Counted from the first letter of the stretch, positions 24,806-32,982 are shown. The stretch is DNA of 64,000 bases from Hymenobacter daecheongensis DSM 21074 (GCF_900141805.1 NZ_FQYN01000003.1:1-64000); one strand, 5' to 3'. Translations and numbers: made by a program. Notes: generated by a model from the letters alone, not told the origin.

Positions 24806-26566
24806 GGGATTTTCAGCGGTTTTTGCGGCTTCGCCAACGCCGGCCGGCGCACCCGAAACCGGGGGCCGCACTTCGTAAAGATACAGGTGCCAGTACACGT
24901 TCCTAGCCGAAAACTCGCCCCGCACCACCAGCCCGCTCCGCGTCGGCGCTGCCAGCCGCGCCGCCGACAACACGTAACGCCCGCCCAGCCGCTGAAAAGC
25001 CGCAGCATCGAACGCGAAATCCTGCACTACGCGGTTCTGAAACGCCCCCACGCGGAAATCCTTGCCCAGCTCACTCGAAAACAGGTAGCAGCGGTTGCCC
25101 CAGGCATCGAAATACGGCCGCAGCAGCGGGCTTTTGGCCATCTCGCCGGCAATGATGGGGCGAAACCGGTGCTTGTATTCGATGGGGTAATTATTCTGGT
25201 AGCTGTCGAGGGTGTAGAAATCGTTGAGTTGGGCAATACCGGGCGGGAAGCCCAGGCAGGCCACGCGGTAAGCAGCTGGCTCCTGGCCTGTTTGCTGCCG
25301 GATGCGCTGCTGCACATGCCCAAACAGCGCGGGGGCCACGTAGGCCGTGTAGTTGGGCTCGGTGGGCTTGGGCCGGCCGGCCAGCTCGCGCAGGTTGTTC
25401 AGCCATTCGGTATTCATGCTCAGGCCAGTGAGCAGATGCGCTGCCACCAGCGCCATGCGCAGCCGGCCCGCCGGCAGCAGCCGCAGACTCAGGGCCAGCA
25501 CGATAAACCATAACAACGGCGTGAGAAAGTGAAACCGGCTCAGATTGAACGTGCGCAGCAGCGGCAGATTATCCTGCACCAACTCAATGAACTGCGGATA
25601 GAAGCCGCAAAATATGGCCAGCACCACCAGCACGCCCAGCAAAGCGCCCAATTGCCGACGCGCAGCCGGCGACCCGGCCCGCAAGCCCCAGACGGCCACC
25701 ACCGCCAGCAGCACCGCCGCCCGAAAAAACCGGCTGGCGTGGTACTGCCCCATGAAAAAGTACTGCGCCGTGCTTTTCAGCCCTGCCCCGAAACCGGGCA
25801 TAGTCAGCTGAGACAGGTCAAATTCGAGACGGTGCGACGTAAACTGCTTCGCCACCAGCAGCGAGAAAAACAGCGGATATTCAACCACCAGATACATGAG
25901 CGTGAGCAACGCCAGTCCGCCCACGGCCCGCCAGGCTACGCCCCTCCCCTGCCCCCAGTCCAGCAGCAGCAGCGCCGCCCCGGCCGCTAGGGCAAAGGGC
26001 CCCACGAACACGAACATCGACCACAGCGGAAACGCGGCCATGATGGCCCAGTCCGTCCAGCGGGCCGGGCCGCGGCGCAGGTTCAGGAAGGCCAGCAGCA
26101 GCCAGGGCTGACCCAGTATACTGAGGCCATAGATGGTGTAGGCGGGCAGCACGGCCCAGGCCAGGGCCAGCGCCGCGGCCAGCCGGCGCTGGCTTGCCTC
26201 GGGCAGAAAGTGGCGGCGCAGCAGCACATACAGGCCCAGCAGGCCCAGCAGCCGCACCAGCGCCTGATGCATGAGGTAGGCTGGCAGCGGCTCCAGCAGC
26301 CCGAACACGAGCACCGTGGCGCTCAGGCCGGGCCGCAGGGCATTGCGCGGTAGCCCGTTCATAATCGGGGCCACCACCGCCGTGGGCCGGTAGTCCAGCG
26401 CCACGTGGTGGCGGGTGAGCAGGTACGGGATGGTCAGCTCCACGTCCAGATTATCATCAATCTGGACGTAGCTGCGCTCCTGCAATAGCAGGAAGGGCAG
26501 CAGAAACAGCAGCAGGCCCAGCAGCGCCCCGGCTAAGGGCGTGCGCAGGCGGGAAACAACAGGCAT
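24803..26566 (-). CDS. Polytopic membrane protein, resembles DUF6044/YkoS type
   Basis: A 587-aa protein with roughly ten to twelve membrane segments in the first 380 residues and a soluble C-terminal domain of about 200 residues (NNLRELAGRPKPTEPNYTAY, PPGIAQLNDFYTLDSYQNNYP, EYKHRFRPIIAGE). The N-terminal pattern LQERSYVQIDDNLD followed by many segments is what I recall of the DUF6044/YkoS membrane family, which looks like a lipid-linked-sugar glycosyltransferase, but this is from memory. The first external loop Asp-Asp (IDDN) fits a GT-C catalytic acid position. Substrate unknown. It is followed after 23 bp by ftsK. Confidence 0.8.
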   Translation of the reverse strand: MPVVSRLRTPLAGALLGLLLFLLPFLLLQERSYVQIDDNLDVELTIPYLLTRHHVALDYRPTAVVAPIMNGLPRNALRPGLSATVLVFGLLEPLPAYLMHQALVRLLGLLGLYVLLRRHFLPEASQRRLAAALALAWAVLPAYTIYGLSILGQPWLLLAFLNLRRGPARWTDWAIMAAFPLWSMFVFVGPFALAAGAALLLLDWGQGRGVAWRAVGGLALLTLMYLVVEYPLFFSLLVAKQFTSHRLEFDLSQLTMPGFGAGLKSTAQYFFMGQYHASRFFRAAVLLAVVAVWGLRAGSPAARRQLGALLGVLVVLAIFCGFYPQFIELVQDNLPLLRTFNLSRFHFLTPLLWFIVLALSLRLLPAGRLRMALVAAHLLTGLSMNTEWLNNLRELAGRPKPTEPNYTAYVAPALFGHVQQRIRQQTGQEPAAYRVACLGFPPGIAQLNDFYTLDSYQNNYPIEYKHRFRPIIAGEMAKSPLLRPYFDAWGNRCYLFSSELGKDFRVGAFQNRVVQDFAFDAAAFQRLGGRYVLSAARLAAPTRSGLVVRGEFSARNVYWHLYLYEVRPPVSGAPAGVGEAAKTAENP

Positions 26567-26589
26567 GGGAAAGCAGAATCGGGAGCGGG

Positions 26590-26597
26590 CAAAAGTA
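26590..26597 (-). promoter_or_regulatory. -7 box TACTTTTG for the DUF6044-like gene
   Basis: CAAAAGTA on the plus strand, 24 bp upstream of the ATG at 26566. An exact TAnnTTTG match implying a short leader. Confidence 0.6.
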
Positions 26598-26642
26598 CGG
26601 GTTCCGGCTTTGCGGTGGTAGCAGCGCTACTACCACACGGCC

Positions 26643-26671
26643 GTCATTCCGAGCGAAGCCGAGGAATCTCG
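26643..26671. repeat. Solitary half of a family C palindromic element
   Basis: GTCATTCCGAGCG, then AAGCCGAGGAATCTCGCG, a diverged left arm of the element at 5473. No matching right arm follows. It directly precedes family B copy 1. Confidence 0.7.
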
Positions 26672-26694
26672 CGGGCTGCCGGCGGAGTGGCAAC

Positions 26695-26787
26695 TGTCAT
26701 CCTGAGCAACGCGAAGGACCTCTACCACTTCGCCCTAATAGCATTGCAACGAAGCAGTCAAGGTCCTTCGCGTTGCTCAGGATGACA
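26695..26787. repeat. Palindromic element, family B (TGTCATCCTGAGC), copy 1
   Basis: A perfect 27-bp inverted repeat with arms at 26695-26721 and 26761-26787 around a 39-bp loop, between the xerD stop and the DUF6044-like gene's promoter. Confidence 0.92.
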
Positions 26788-26806
26788 GTAACTTTGGCTA
26801 CACTCG

Positions 26807-27709
26807 TTAGCTACGCGGATGGAAGTCGGTAATGATCTGCTTGAGGTAGTCCCGGTCGAGGTGAGTGTAGATTTCGGTGGTCGTGATGCTTTCGTGGCCC
26901 AGCATCTCCTGCACCGCCCGCAGGTCGGCCCCACCCTCGATGAGGTGGGTGGCAAAGCTGTGGCGGAAGGTGTGCGGGCTGATGGTTTTGCGGATACCGG
27001 CCTGCGCGGCCAATGCTTTGATGATGGTGAAAACCATCACCCGCGAAAGCCCGGTGCCGCGCCGGTTCAGAAACACGGTATCCTCGGCGCCGCGCTGAAT
27101 ATCCAGGTGGCAGCGCACACCGCTGATGTAGAAGCCGATGTGCTTCAGCGCGTCGCGGCCTATGGGCACCAGGCGCTCCTTATTGCCCTTGCCGGTCACG
27201 CGCACGAAGCCCTGGTCAGCGTAGAGGTTCGACAGCTTCAGCGTAATCAACTCACTCACGCGCAGCCCCGAGGAATAGAGCGTTTCGAGCATGGCGCGGT
27301 TGCGGGTGCCCTCGTTGGTGCTCATATCAATGGCTTCCAGCAGCTGCGTTATTTCGTCGTAGCTGAGTGTATCGGGCAGCTTGCGGCCGGTTTTGGGGGC
27401 TTCGAGCGTGTCGGTGGGGTCCAGCGTGAGCAGGTCTTCCATAATCATGAAGCTATAGAAGGCCTTGATGCCCGACAGCGTGCGGGCCTGTGAGGTGGCG
27501 CTCAGGCCCAATTCGCCCAGCCAGGCCAGAAAATCGCGCAGGATGCGGGTGGTCACCTGGGCCGGACTGGCGGGCAGCTTCGAGAGTTCCAGGTACTGGC
27601 GCAGCTTGGATATGTCGCGCGAGTAGGCCTCCACGGAGTTGGCCGACAGGGATTTTTCGAGCTGCAGGTAGCCTTCAAACTGGCGGATGCTGGTATTCCA
27701 GGTGGACAT
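26807..27709 (-). CDS. xerD: Site-specific tyrosine recombinase XerD
   Basis: Resolves chromosome dimers at dif together with a partner recombinase under FtsK control. 300 aa, standard length. It has the N-terminal SAM-like core-binding domain (FEGYLQLEKSLSANSVEAY) and catalytic residues Arg150 (SSGLRVSEL), Lys174, His246 and Arg249 (HTFRHSFATHL), His272 (LGHESITTTE) and the nucleophile Tyr281 (IYTHLD). No mobile-element genes are nearby, which supports the housekeeping Xer role over an integrase. It is divergent from aroQ across a palindromic spacer. Confidence 0.95.
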   Translation of the reverse strand: MSTWNTSIRQFEGYLQLEKSLSANSVEAYSRDISKLRQYLELSKLPASPAQVTTRILRDFLAWLGELGLSATSQARTLSGIKAFYSFMIMEDLLTLDPTDTLEAPKTGRKLPDTLSYDEITQLLEAIDMSTNEGTRNRAMLETLYSSGLRVSELITLKLSNLYADQGFVRVTGKGNKERLVPIGRDALKHIGFYISGVRCHLDIQRGAEDTVFLNRRGTGLSRVMVFTIIKALAAQAGIRKTISPHTFRHSFATHLIEGGADLRAVQEMLGHESITTTEIYTHLDRDYLKQIITDFHPRS

Positions 27710-27747
27710 GGGGCTTGGGGCTTGGAGGACATGGGGGCTTGGGGCCG

Positions 27748-27755
27748 TAAAGGTA
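27748..27755 (-). promoter_or_regulatory. -7-like box TACCTTTA for xerD
   Basis: TAAAGGTA on the plus strand, 39 bp upstream of the xerD ATG. Seven of eight positions fit TAnnTTTG. It is the mirror image of the aroQ box. Confidence 0.45.
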
Positions 27756-27868
27756 CACGTCTGTCATCCTGAGCTTGCGAAGGACCTTATCACGCCTGAG
27801 CAAATCGTTGTTATGCTAAACGTTCAACTGGCATAAGGTCCTTCGCTCTGCTCAGGAAGCCAGACGTG

Positions 27869-27876
27869 TACCTTTA
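27869..27876 (+). promoter_or_regulatory. -7-like box TACCTTTA for aroQ
   Basis: 33 bp upstream of the aroQ ATG. Mirror image of the xerD box in the same palindrome. Confidence 0.45.
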
Positions 27877-27908
27877 TGCCCCTCTAGTCCCTCCAACCAA
27901 GCTCCCAC

Positions 27909-28355
27909 ATGAAAATTCTGATCCTGAACGGCCCCAACCTCAACCTGCTCGGGCAGCGCGAGCCGGGCATCTACGGCACCCGCAGCTTCGACGACTACCT
28001 GCCCGACCTGCGCGCCGCTTTTCCCGATTTCACCCTCGACTATTTCCAGAGCAACCACGAAGGCCAGCTCATCGACAAGCTCCACGAAGTCGGCTTCAGC
28101 TACCACGGCATCGTGCTCAATGCCGGCGGCTACACCCATACCAGCGTAGCCCTGGCCGATGCCGTAGCTGCCATTCATACGCCCGTGGTGGAAGTGCACC
28201 TGAGCAACCTGCACGCCCGCGAGGAATTCCGCCAGAAAAGCCTGCTCGGCAAAAACTGCGTGGGCAGCATCAGCGGCTTCAAGCTGGATAGCTACCGCTT
28301 GGCATTGCAGTATTTTGAAGGGCTAAAGCCAAAGCGGGTGGGGTTTAAGGTGTAA
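27909..28355 (+). CDS. aroQ: Type II 3-dehydroquinate dehydratase
   Basis: Third step of the shikimate pathway, dehydrating 3-dehydroquinate. 148 aa, usual for the dodecameric type II enzyme. Signatures: LILNGPNLNLLGQREPGIYG with catalytic Arg17 and Tyr22, YFQSNHEGQLIDKLHE, the substrate-binding LNAGGYTHTSVALADA and VVEVHLSNLHAREEFR with the catalytic His. Complete and typical. The adjacency to xerD is one I associate with Bacteroidota genomes. Confidence 0.96.
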   Translation: MKILILNGPNLNLLGQREPGIYGTRSFDDYLPDLRAAFPDFTLDYFQSNHEGQLIDKLHEVGFSYHGIVLNAGGYTHTSVALADAVAAIHTPVVEVHLSNLHAREEFRQKSLLGKNCVGSISGFKLDSYRLALQYFEGLKPKRVGFKV

Positions 28356-28468
28356 GTGGTGAGATGGTGAAATAGAGAGATGGTGAGTTTGATGTTCAAT
28401 CCGCACAAATGGCGCAGGTGGCACAATCAGAATATCAAACTCACCATCTCACTATTTCACCAACTCAC
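28356..28468. repeat. AT-rich mirror repeat (word GTGAGATGGTGAAATAG), copy 1
   Basis: The left words at 28356-28390 and the reverse-complement words at 28437-28468 pair over about 33 bp with few mismatches. It starts directly after the aroQ stop and ends 7 bp before the -7 box of the next gene. Confidence 0.85.
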
Positions 28469-28474
28469 CTTCCC

Positions 28475-28482
28475 TACCTTTG
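28475..28482 (+). promoter_or_regulatory. -7 box TACCTTTG for the aminotransferase gene
   Basis: An exact TAnnTTTG match, 27 bp upstream of the ATG at 28510. Confidence 0.65.
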
Positions 28483-28509
28483 CGGCTCCTAATCTGACTT
28501 TCCGCACCT

Positions 28510-29580
28510 ATGTATACATTCAACCCTGGCCCATCGGCAGTGTACCCGGCCGTGCGCGGCTACCTGCAGGATGCCTTCGATGAGGGCTGGCTCTCGGCTC
28601 CGCACCGCGGCGAGCGGTTCACGGGCCTGCTGCGCCAGACCGTGGCCGACATGAAGGCCAAGCTCAACATTCCGCAGGACTACAGCATCTACTTCCTCAG
28701 CTCGGCCACCGAGTGCTGGGAAGTGCTGGCCCAGAGCCTGACGCCCACCAAAAGCTTCCACCTCTACAGCGGGGCTTTCGGCGAAAAGTGGTTTGAATAC
28801 GCCAAAGCCCTGCGCCCTGCCTCCACCGGCCAGCAATTCGGCGTCGATGAGGTGCCCGAAATCTACACCCTGCCCCTGCCCGACGCCGACGGCGACACGG
28901 ACCTGGTCTGCATCACCCAGAACGAGACTTCCAACGCCACCCAGCTGCGCGACGGCTTCATTCTGAACTTATATAACCGCCTCGGCAACGCCCTGCTGGC
29001 CGTGGATGCCACCTCGTCGCTGGCCGGTATTCAGCTCAAATACATCAAGGCTGATATCTGGTTTGGCTCGGTGCAGAAATGCTTCGGGCTGCCGGCCGGC
29101 CTGGGTATCATGGTGTTGTCGCCGCGGGCAGTGGCGCGGTTTCGGAGCATCAATGAGCGCAGCCACTACAATTCGCTCACGGCCCAGTACGAGAAGATGC
29201 TCAACTTCCAGACCACGCACACGCCCAACGTGCTCGGCATCTACCTGCTCAGCCGCGTGCTGCAGGATCGGGAGCCCATCAAAACGGTGCACCAGCATCT
29301 GCAGGACCGCGCCGCCAAGCTCTACGAGTATTTCGACCAGGCCACCCAGCTCACGCCGCTGGTAACGAACCCCGAAACCCGCTCCACCACCGTCATTGCC
29401 CTCCAGGGCCCGCCCCCGCTGATCGACGAAATCAAGCGCCGCGCCCTGGCCCAGGGCCTGCATCTGGGCAACGGCTATGGCACCTGGAAAGCCAACACGC
29501 TGCGCATCGCCAACTTCCCCGCCATCCCCGACGCCGCCTACGAGCAACTGGTCCAGTTCTTCGCCCGCGAGTTCGCCTGA
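28510..29580 (+). CDS. Class V aminotransferase (SerC-like, specificity uncertain)
   Basis: A 356-aa PLP enzyme of aminotransferase class V. It begins FNPGPSAVYPAVRGYL, as in SerC and related alanine-glyoxylate types, binds PLP through Lys190 in FGSVQKCFGLPAGLG and ends with NTLRIANFPAIPDAAYEQLV. A phosphoserine aminotransferase role in serine synthesis is the likeliest, but the phosphate-binding residues typical of SerC (for example HEGR) are not apparent. SAPHRGERF takes that place, so another amino acid or an archaeal-like phosphoserine aminotransferase is possible. No serA is adjacent. Confidence 0.85.
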   Translation: MYTFNPGPSAVYPAVRGYLQDAFDEGWLSAPHRGERFTGLLRQTVADMKAKLNIPQDYSIYFLSSATECWEVLAQSLTPTKSFHLYSGAFGEKWFEYAKALRPASTGQQFGVDEVPEIYTLPLPDADGDTDLVCITQNETSNATQLRDGFILNLYNRLGNALLAVDATSSLAGIQLKYIKADIWFGSVQKCFGLPAGLGIMVLSPRAVARFRSINERSHYNSLTAQYEKMLNFQTTHTPNVLGIYLLSRVLQDREPIKTVHQHLQDRAAKLYEYFDQATQLTPLVTNPETRSTTVIALQGPPPLIDEIKRRALAQGLHLGNGYGTWKANTLRIANFPAIPDAAYEQLVQFFAREFA

Positions 29581-29588
29581 GCGAAGCG

Positions 29589-29698
29589 GTGAGATAGTGA
29601 AATGGTGAGATGGTGAGTTTGATGTTTAATCTGCGCCACTTGCGCAAAACGCGCCACCAGAACCTAAAACTCACCATCTCACCATTTCACCATCTCAC
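29589..29698. repeat. AT-rich mirror repeat (word GTGAGATGGTGAAATAG), copy 2
   Basis: The left words at 29589-29620 and the right words at 29667-29698 are near-perfect reverse complements over 32 bp. The right arm ends 3 bp before the marC ATG, leaving no room for a conventional ribosome-binding site. Confidence 0.88.
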
Positions 29699-29701
29699 TA
29701 T

Positions 29702-30262
29702 ATGTTCAGCCTCAAGGAAATATTCTCCGTCACGCTCACGCTGTTTGCCGTGATTGATATTCTGGGCTCCATCCCGATTATCATCCAGATCCGGCAGCGG
29801 GAGGGCAAGATTCATTCCGAGAAGGCCACGCTGGTGGCCGGAGTGCTGATGGTGGTATTTCTGTTTCTGGGGCAGAGCATTCTGAGTTTGTTTGGGGTCG
29901 ATTATCAGTCGTTTGCGCTGGCGGGGGCCGTTATTATCTTCCTCATTGGCATGGAAATGATCCTGGGCGTGGAGCTGTTTAAGCACAACCCCGTGGCGGC
30001 GTCGGGCTCCATCGTGCCGCTGGCTTTCCCGCTCATCGTGGGGGCCGGCACCATGACCACGCTGCTTTCCCTGCGAGCCGCCTACTCGCTGCCCAACGTG
30101 CTGGTAGGCATCGGCCTGAACCTGGTCTTCGTGTTCCTCGTGCTCAAAAGCTCGGCCTGGATTGAGCGCAAGCTGGGCAAAGCCGGCGAAGACATCCTGC
30201 GCCGCGTGTTCGGCGTGATTCTGCTGGCCATTGCTATTAAGCTGTTTAAGAGCAATTTCTGA
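29702..30262 (+). CDS. marC: MarC family integral membrane protein
   Basis: A 186-aa inner-membrane protein with six predicted segments and the family hallmarks FAVIDILGSIPIIIQI near the N-terminus and PLAFPLIVGAGTMTTLLSL in the middle. MarC was once linked to multiple antibiotic resistance, but that was later withdrawn and the substrate is unknown. Slightly shorter than E. coli MarC, normal for the YchE/MarC group. The start codon abuts an AT-rich mirror repeat, and a different mirror repeat follows the stop by 3 bp. Confidence 0.88.
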   Translation: MFSLKEIFSVTLTLFAVIDILGSIPIIIQIRQREGKIHSEKATLVAGVLMVVFLFLGQSILSLFGVDYQSFALAGAVIIFLIGMEMILGVELFKHNPVAASGSIVPLAFPLIVGAGTMTTLLSLRAAYSLPNVLVGIGLNLVFVFLVLKSSAWIERKLGKAGEDILRRVFGVILLAIAIKLFKSNF

Positions 30263-30264
30263 AT

Positions 30265-30355
30265 AAATGTGCTAATGTGGCTTAATGTGCTGATGTGCTA
30301 ATGCTTTGTCAAACGTCTCATTAGCACATCAGCACATTAACACATCTGCACATTA
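30265..30355. repeat. AT-rich mirror repeat (word ATGTGCTAATGTG)
   Basis: Iterated words at 30265-30303 and their reverse complement at 30319-30355. The inner 22 bp pair perfectly. It fills the marC to rnhA spacer and ends 6 bp before the rnhA ATG. Confidence 0.88.
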
Positions 30356-30361
30356 ACTCCC

Positions 30362-30832
30362 ATGATCCATTTATACACCGACGGCTCCTCGCGCGGCAAC
30401 CCCGGCCCGGGCGGCTACGGCACCATTCTGCGCTACGGCCCCCACGAAAAGGAAATTACCCAGGGCTTCCGCCTCACCACCAACAACCGTATGGAGTTGC
30501 TGGCTATCATCGTGGGCCTGGAGGCCGTGACGCGCCCCGAAATACCGATTACCGTCGTCACCGACTCGAAGTACGTGGTCGATTCGGTGGAGAAAAAGTG
30601 GGTGTTTGGCTGGGTGAAAAAGCCCGACTTCGGCAAGAAAGCCAACGAAGACCTGTGGCGGCGCTTCCTGAAAATATATGAGCAGCGCAAAGTGCGCTTC
30701 CAGTGGGTGCGCGGCCACAACGGCCACCCCGAAAATGAGCGGTGCGACCAACTGGCCGTCGGCAGCGCCCTGCGCGGCCCCCTGCTCATCGACGAAGGCT
30801 ACGAGCTGATTGAGTCCCGGCGCACCGCGTAG
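30362..30832 (+). CDS. rnhA: Ribonuclease HI
   Basis: Cuts the RNA strand of RNA-DNA hybrids. 156 aa, standard. The metal-binding carboxylates are visible: Asp7 (LYTDGSSRGNPGPGGYG), Glu45 (NNRMELLA), Asp68 (VTDSKYV) and Asp129 (ERCDQLA), with the conserved His119 in VRGHNGHPENERCD. There is no N-terminal hybrid-binding domain. It is followed after 14 bp by trmN on the same strand, so the two are probably co-transcribed. Confidence 0.96.
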   Translation: MIHLYTDGSSRGNPGPGGYGTILRYGPHEKEITQGFRLTTNNRMELLAIIVGLEAVTRPEIPITVVTDSKYVVDSVEKKWVFGWVKKPDFGKKANEDLWRRFLKIYEQRKVRFQWVRGHNGHPENERCDQLAVGSALRGPLLIDEGYELIESRRTA

Positions 30833-30846
30833 CGCTTTCCTACCCG

Positions 30847-31569
30847 ATGGCCAATTCCTACTTTCAGTTCAAGCACTTCCGCATCGAGCAGGGCAGCTGC
30901 GCCATGAAAGTATGCACCGATGCCTGCGTGCTGGGTGCCGCCGCCGACCTGACCGGCACGGCCCGCCTGCTGGATATCGGCACGGGCACCGGCCTACTGG
31001 CCCTGATGGCCGCCCAACGCAACCCCGCCGCCATCATCGAAGCCGTAGAGTTGGACCCGGCCGCCGCCGCCCAGGCTGCCGCCAATGCCGCCGCCAGCCC
31101 TTGGGCCGACCGCATCCGCATTCAGGCCCAAAGCCTGGCCCACTACGCCGCCACCCATCCCGCGCCCTTCGACCACATTCTCTGCAACCCGCCTTTTTTC
31201 CGCCACTCCCTCCTTTCGCCCGATGCGGCCCGCACCACCGCCCGCCACACCAGCCCCGATACGCTGAGCTTCGCTGAGTTGGCCGACTTTGCCGCCCGCT
31301 TCCTTGCGCCCAGCGGCCAGCTCACGGTGCTCCTGCCGCCTCCCGAAATGCTGCATTTTGAGCGCAAAGCCGCCTTAGCGGGCCTGTTTCTCCACTCCCA
31401 GCTTGTGGTGCGGCACCGGCCGGGCAGCAAAATACTGCGCCACATCAGCAGCTTCGGGCACCAGCCGCAGCCCAGGCAGGTTCAGGAGCTGGCCATCCAC
31501 GAAGCGGCTTCCGAGGCCTATTCGGCTGAGTTCCGGGCGCTGCTACAGGATTTTTACCTGGCCTTCTGA
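30847..31569 (+). CDS. trmN: tRNA1(Val) (adenine(37)-N6)-methyltransferase
   Basis: An SAM-dependent methyltransferase of the YfiC/TrmN6 family that modifies A37 of tRNA-Val. 240 aa. The start FQFKHFRIEQGSCAMKVCTD is the family signature, the SAM site is LLDIGTGTGLLALMAAQ and the catalytic NPPF is at 114-117 (ILCNPPFFRHSL). The C-terminal substrate part contains RPGSKILRHISSF. It lies 14 bp after rnhA. A strong hairpin separates it from the convergent next gene. Confidence 0.9.
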   Translation: MANSYFQFKHFRIEQGSCAMKVCTDACVLGAAADLTGTARLLDIGTGTGLLALMAAQRNPAAIIEAVELDPAAAAQAAANAAASPWADRIRIQAQSLAHYAATHPAPFDHILCNPPFFRHSLLSPDAARTTARHTSPDTLSFAELADFAARFLAPSGQLTVLLPPPEMLHFERKAALAGLFLHSQLVVRHRPGSKILRHISSFGHQPQPRQVQELAIHEAASEAYSAEFRALLQDFYLAF

Positions 31570-31588
31570 AGCCCGCCAGGCACTGTAG

Positions 31589-31621
31589 CCCGAAGCGGGG
31601 AACGGATTTCCGCGCTTCGGG
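31589..31621. terminator. Hairpin between convergent genes
   Basis: Stem CCCGAAGCG (31589-31597) with CGCTTCGGG (31613-31621), lying between trmN and the saccharopine-dehydrogenase-like gene. The T-run is poor. Confidence 0.5.
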
Positions 31622-31632
31622 GTGCCCTCAGC

Positions 31633-32982
31633 CTACTGTAGCGGCTGTTCCTGCTCCACAAACACGATTCTGTAGTCCGCCGCCAGCTCGGCCAGAATCG
31701 GCTCGTACAAGTCCGCCTGCGTCGGAATGACGACACCGCGCTGGGCGACCTGGCCCCGCGCCAGCCGCCGCACGGCCATAGCCACCGGCAGGCCCACGGT
31801 TTTAGCCATAGCGGTGTGCGTAGCATCATCGCCGAGCACTACCAGCGAGGAAGTGCGCTGCCGCCATTGGCCATCCAGCTCGAAATCAAACAGATGCTGC
31901 ATCACAATCATGTCGTGGTCGCCAGACTGCAGGGCCCATTTTTCGGTTAGCAGGTGCTCCAGCAGCTGCGCGGGCGTGGCATCGGGCTGGCCCACGGGCG
32001 TATCCGTAAATAGGCCCAGCCAGTGCAGCCGCTGCATTTCGGGCCCGTCGGCCGCAAGGCCCAAGTAGGCCGCGAAACGCAGAGGCAGGCTGGTTTCAGC
32101 ATCTGCTACCGGCAAATAAGCTTCAATCAGCTGCGCCCAGGTCATGTCGGCGGCATTGCCGAGCTGCACCGAGTCGTCGGTAAGGCCCAGGCGCACTAGG
32201 GCCTGCCAGGCGGCGCAGTAGCCGGGGCGGCGCAGGGTGCCGCGCAAAATGGTCGGGATGTTATCGAGGCCGTAGGGGGCGCGGTAGCTGAGCGAGTCGC
32301 GGTTGGCATAGCCCTCAAACTGCCCGTAGCCGGGCACCTCCAGCGTGGCGAGGCGACCAAAGAGCTGCTGATAGGGAATGAAGCGCGGGTGGCCGTTTTC
32401 CAGGTATTTGGCCGTGCTCTGGCCCGCCAATACTACGTTGCGCGGGTTCCAGGTAAACTTATACCGCCACGGATTATCGCCCTCCGAATCCGGCGCCATC
32501 AGCCCGCCGCAATACGATTTGAACGAGGTCAGCCGCCCGCCCCGCGCCCGGATGTGGCCCAGCGCCTGCATCGCCGACATATGGTCGAGGCCGGGGTCCA
32601 GGCCGCATTCCATCAGAATGAGCACACCCGCCGCCCGCGCCTCGGCATCCAGCCCCCGGATTTCGTCGCTCACGTAGCTGGCCGTAACGAGGTGGCGGCC
32701 GTGGCGCACGCAGGCCCGCGCCACCGGCCCATGAAACAGCGCCGGCAGCATCGAAATAACAATGTCAGCCGCGAGCACCAACTCATCCAGCCGTTCGGGC
32801 TGCTGAATGTCGAATGGCACGGCGCGGGCGTAGGCGCTGTGGGCGGCCAGCATCGGCAGCAGGTGGGCCGGGTTCACATCGGCCACCGTGAGTTGCCAGC
32901 CCTCGGTGGGCGCGTGCTGCAACAGGTAGGTAATCAGGGAAGAAGCCGAGCGGCCGGCACCGAGGAGCAGAATGCGGGACAT
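31633..32982 (-). CDS. Saccharopine dehydrogenase family reductase
   Basis: A 449-aa NAD(P)-dependent oxidoreductase. The N-terminal Rossmann motif RILLLGAGRSASSLITYLL is followed by the family region MECGLDPGLDHMSAM and SFKSYCGGLMAPDSE with the C-terminal dimerisation domain. Relatives act in lysine metabolism (saccharopine or lysine dehydrogenases) or as carboxynorspermidine synthases. The exact reaction is not determinable. ATG 32982 (MSRILLLGAG) was chosen. An upstream in-frame start would add 12 residues coming from AT-rich repeat-like DNA (LIDNCSLLI). Confidence 0.87.
   Translation of the reverse strand: MSRILLLGAGRSASSLITYLLQHAPTEGWQLTVADVNPAHLLPMLAAHSAYARAVPFDIQQPERLDELVLAADIVISMLPALFHGPVARACVRHGRHLVTASYVSDEIRGLDAEARAAGVLILMECGLDPGLDHMSAMQALGHIRARGGRLTSFKSYCGGLMAPDSEGDNPWRYKFTWNPRNVVLAGQSTAKYLENGHPRFIPYQQLFGRLATLEVPGYGQFEGYANRDSLSYRAPYGLDNIPTILRGTLRRPGYCAAWQALVRLGLTDDSVQLGNAADMTWAQLIEAYLPVADAETSLPLRFAAYLGLAADGPEMQRLHWLGLFTDTPVGQPDATPAQLLEHLLTEKWALQSGDHDMIVMQHLFDFELDGQWRQRTSSLVVLGDDATHTAMAKTVGLPVAMAVRRLARGQVAQRGVVIPTQADLYEPILAELAADYRIVFVEQEQPLQ

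Larger units (their letters stand above)
27748..27876. repeat. Family B element, copy 2, extended palindrome holding both divergent promoters
   Basis: The TGTCATCCTGAGC arm starts at 27762 and the degenerate right arm ends near 27863. The inverted repeat extends outward: 27748-27763 is the exact reverse complement of 27861-27876, and these outer 16 bp contain the -7-like boxes of xerD and aroQ. An inner pair around CTTATCACGCC / GCATAAGG also matches. Confidence 0.85.

Noticed and set aside
26695..27876. Repeats around xerD as attachment sites of an integrated element
   Set aside because: The XerD is the housekeeping type, no phage or transposon genes are present, and the same repeat family occurs far away at 58499.
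28510..29580. Firm naming as serC
   Set aside because: It is a class V aminotransferase with a SerC-like start, but the typical phosphate-binding residues are not evident, so the symbol was left blank.
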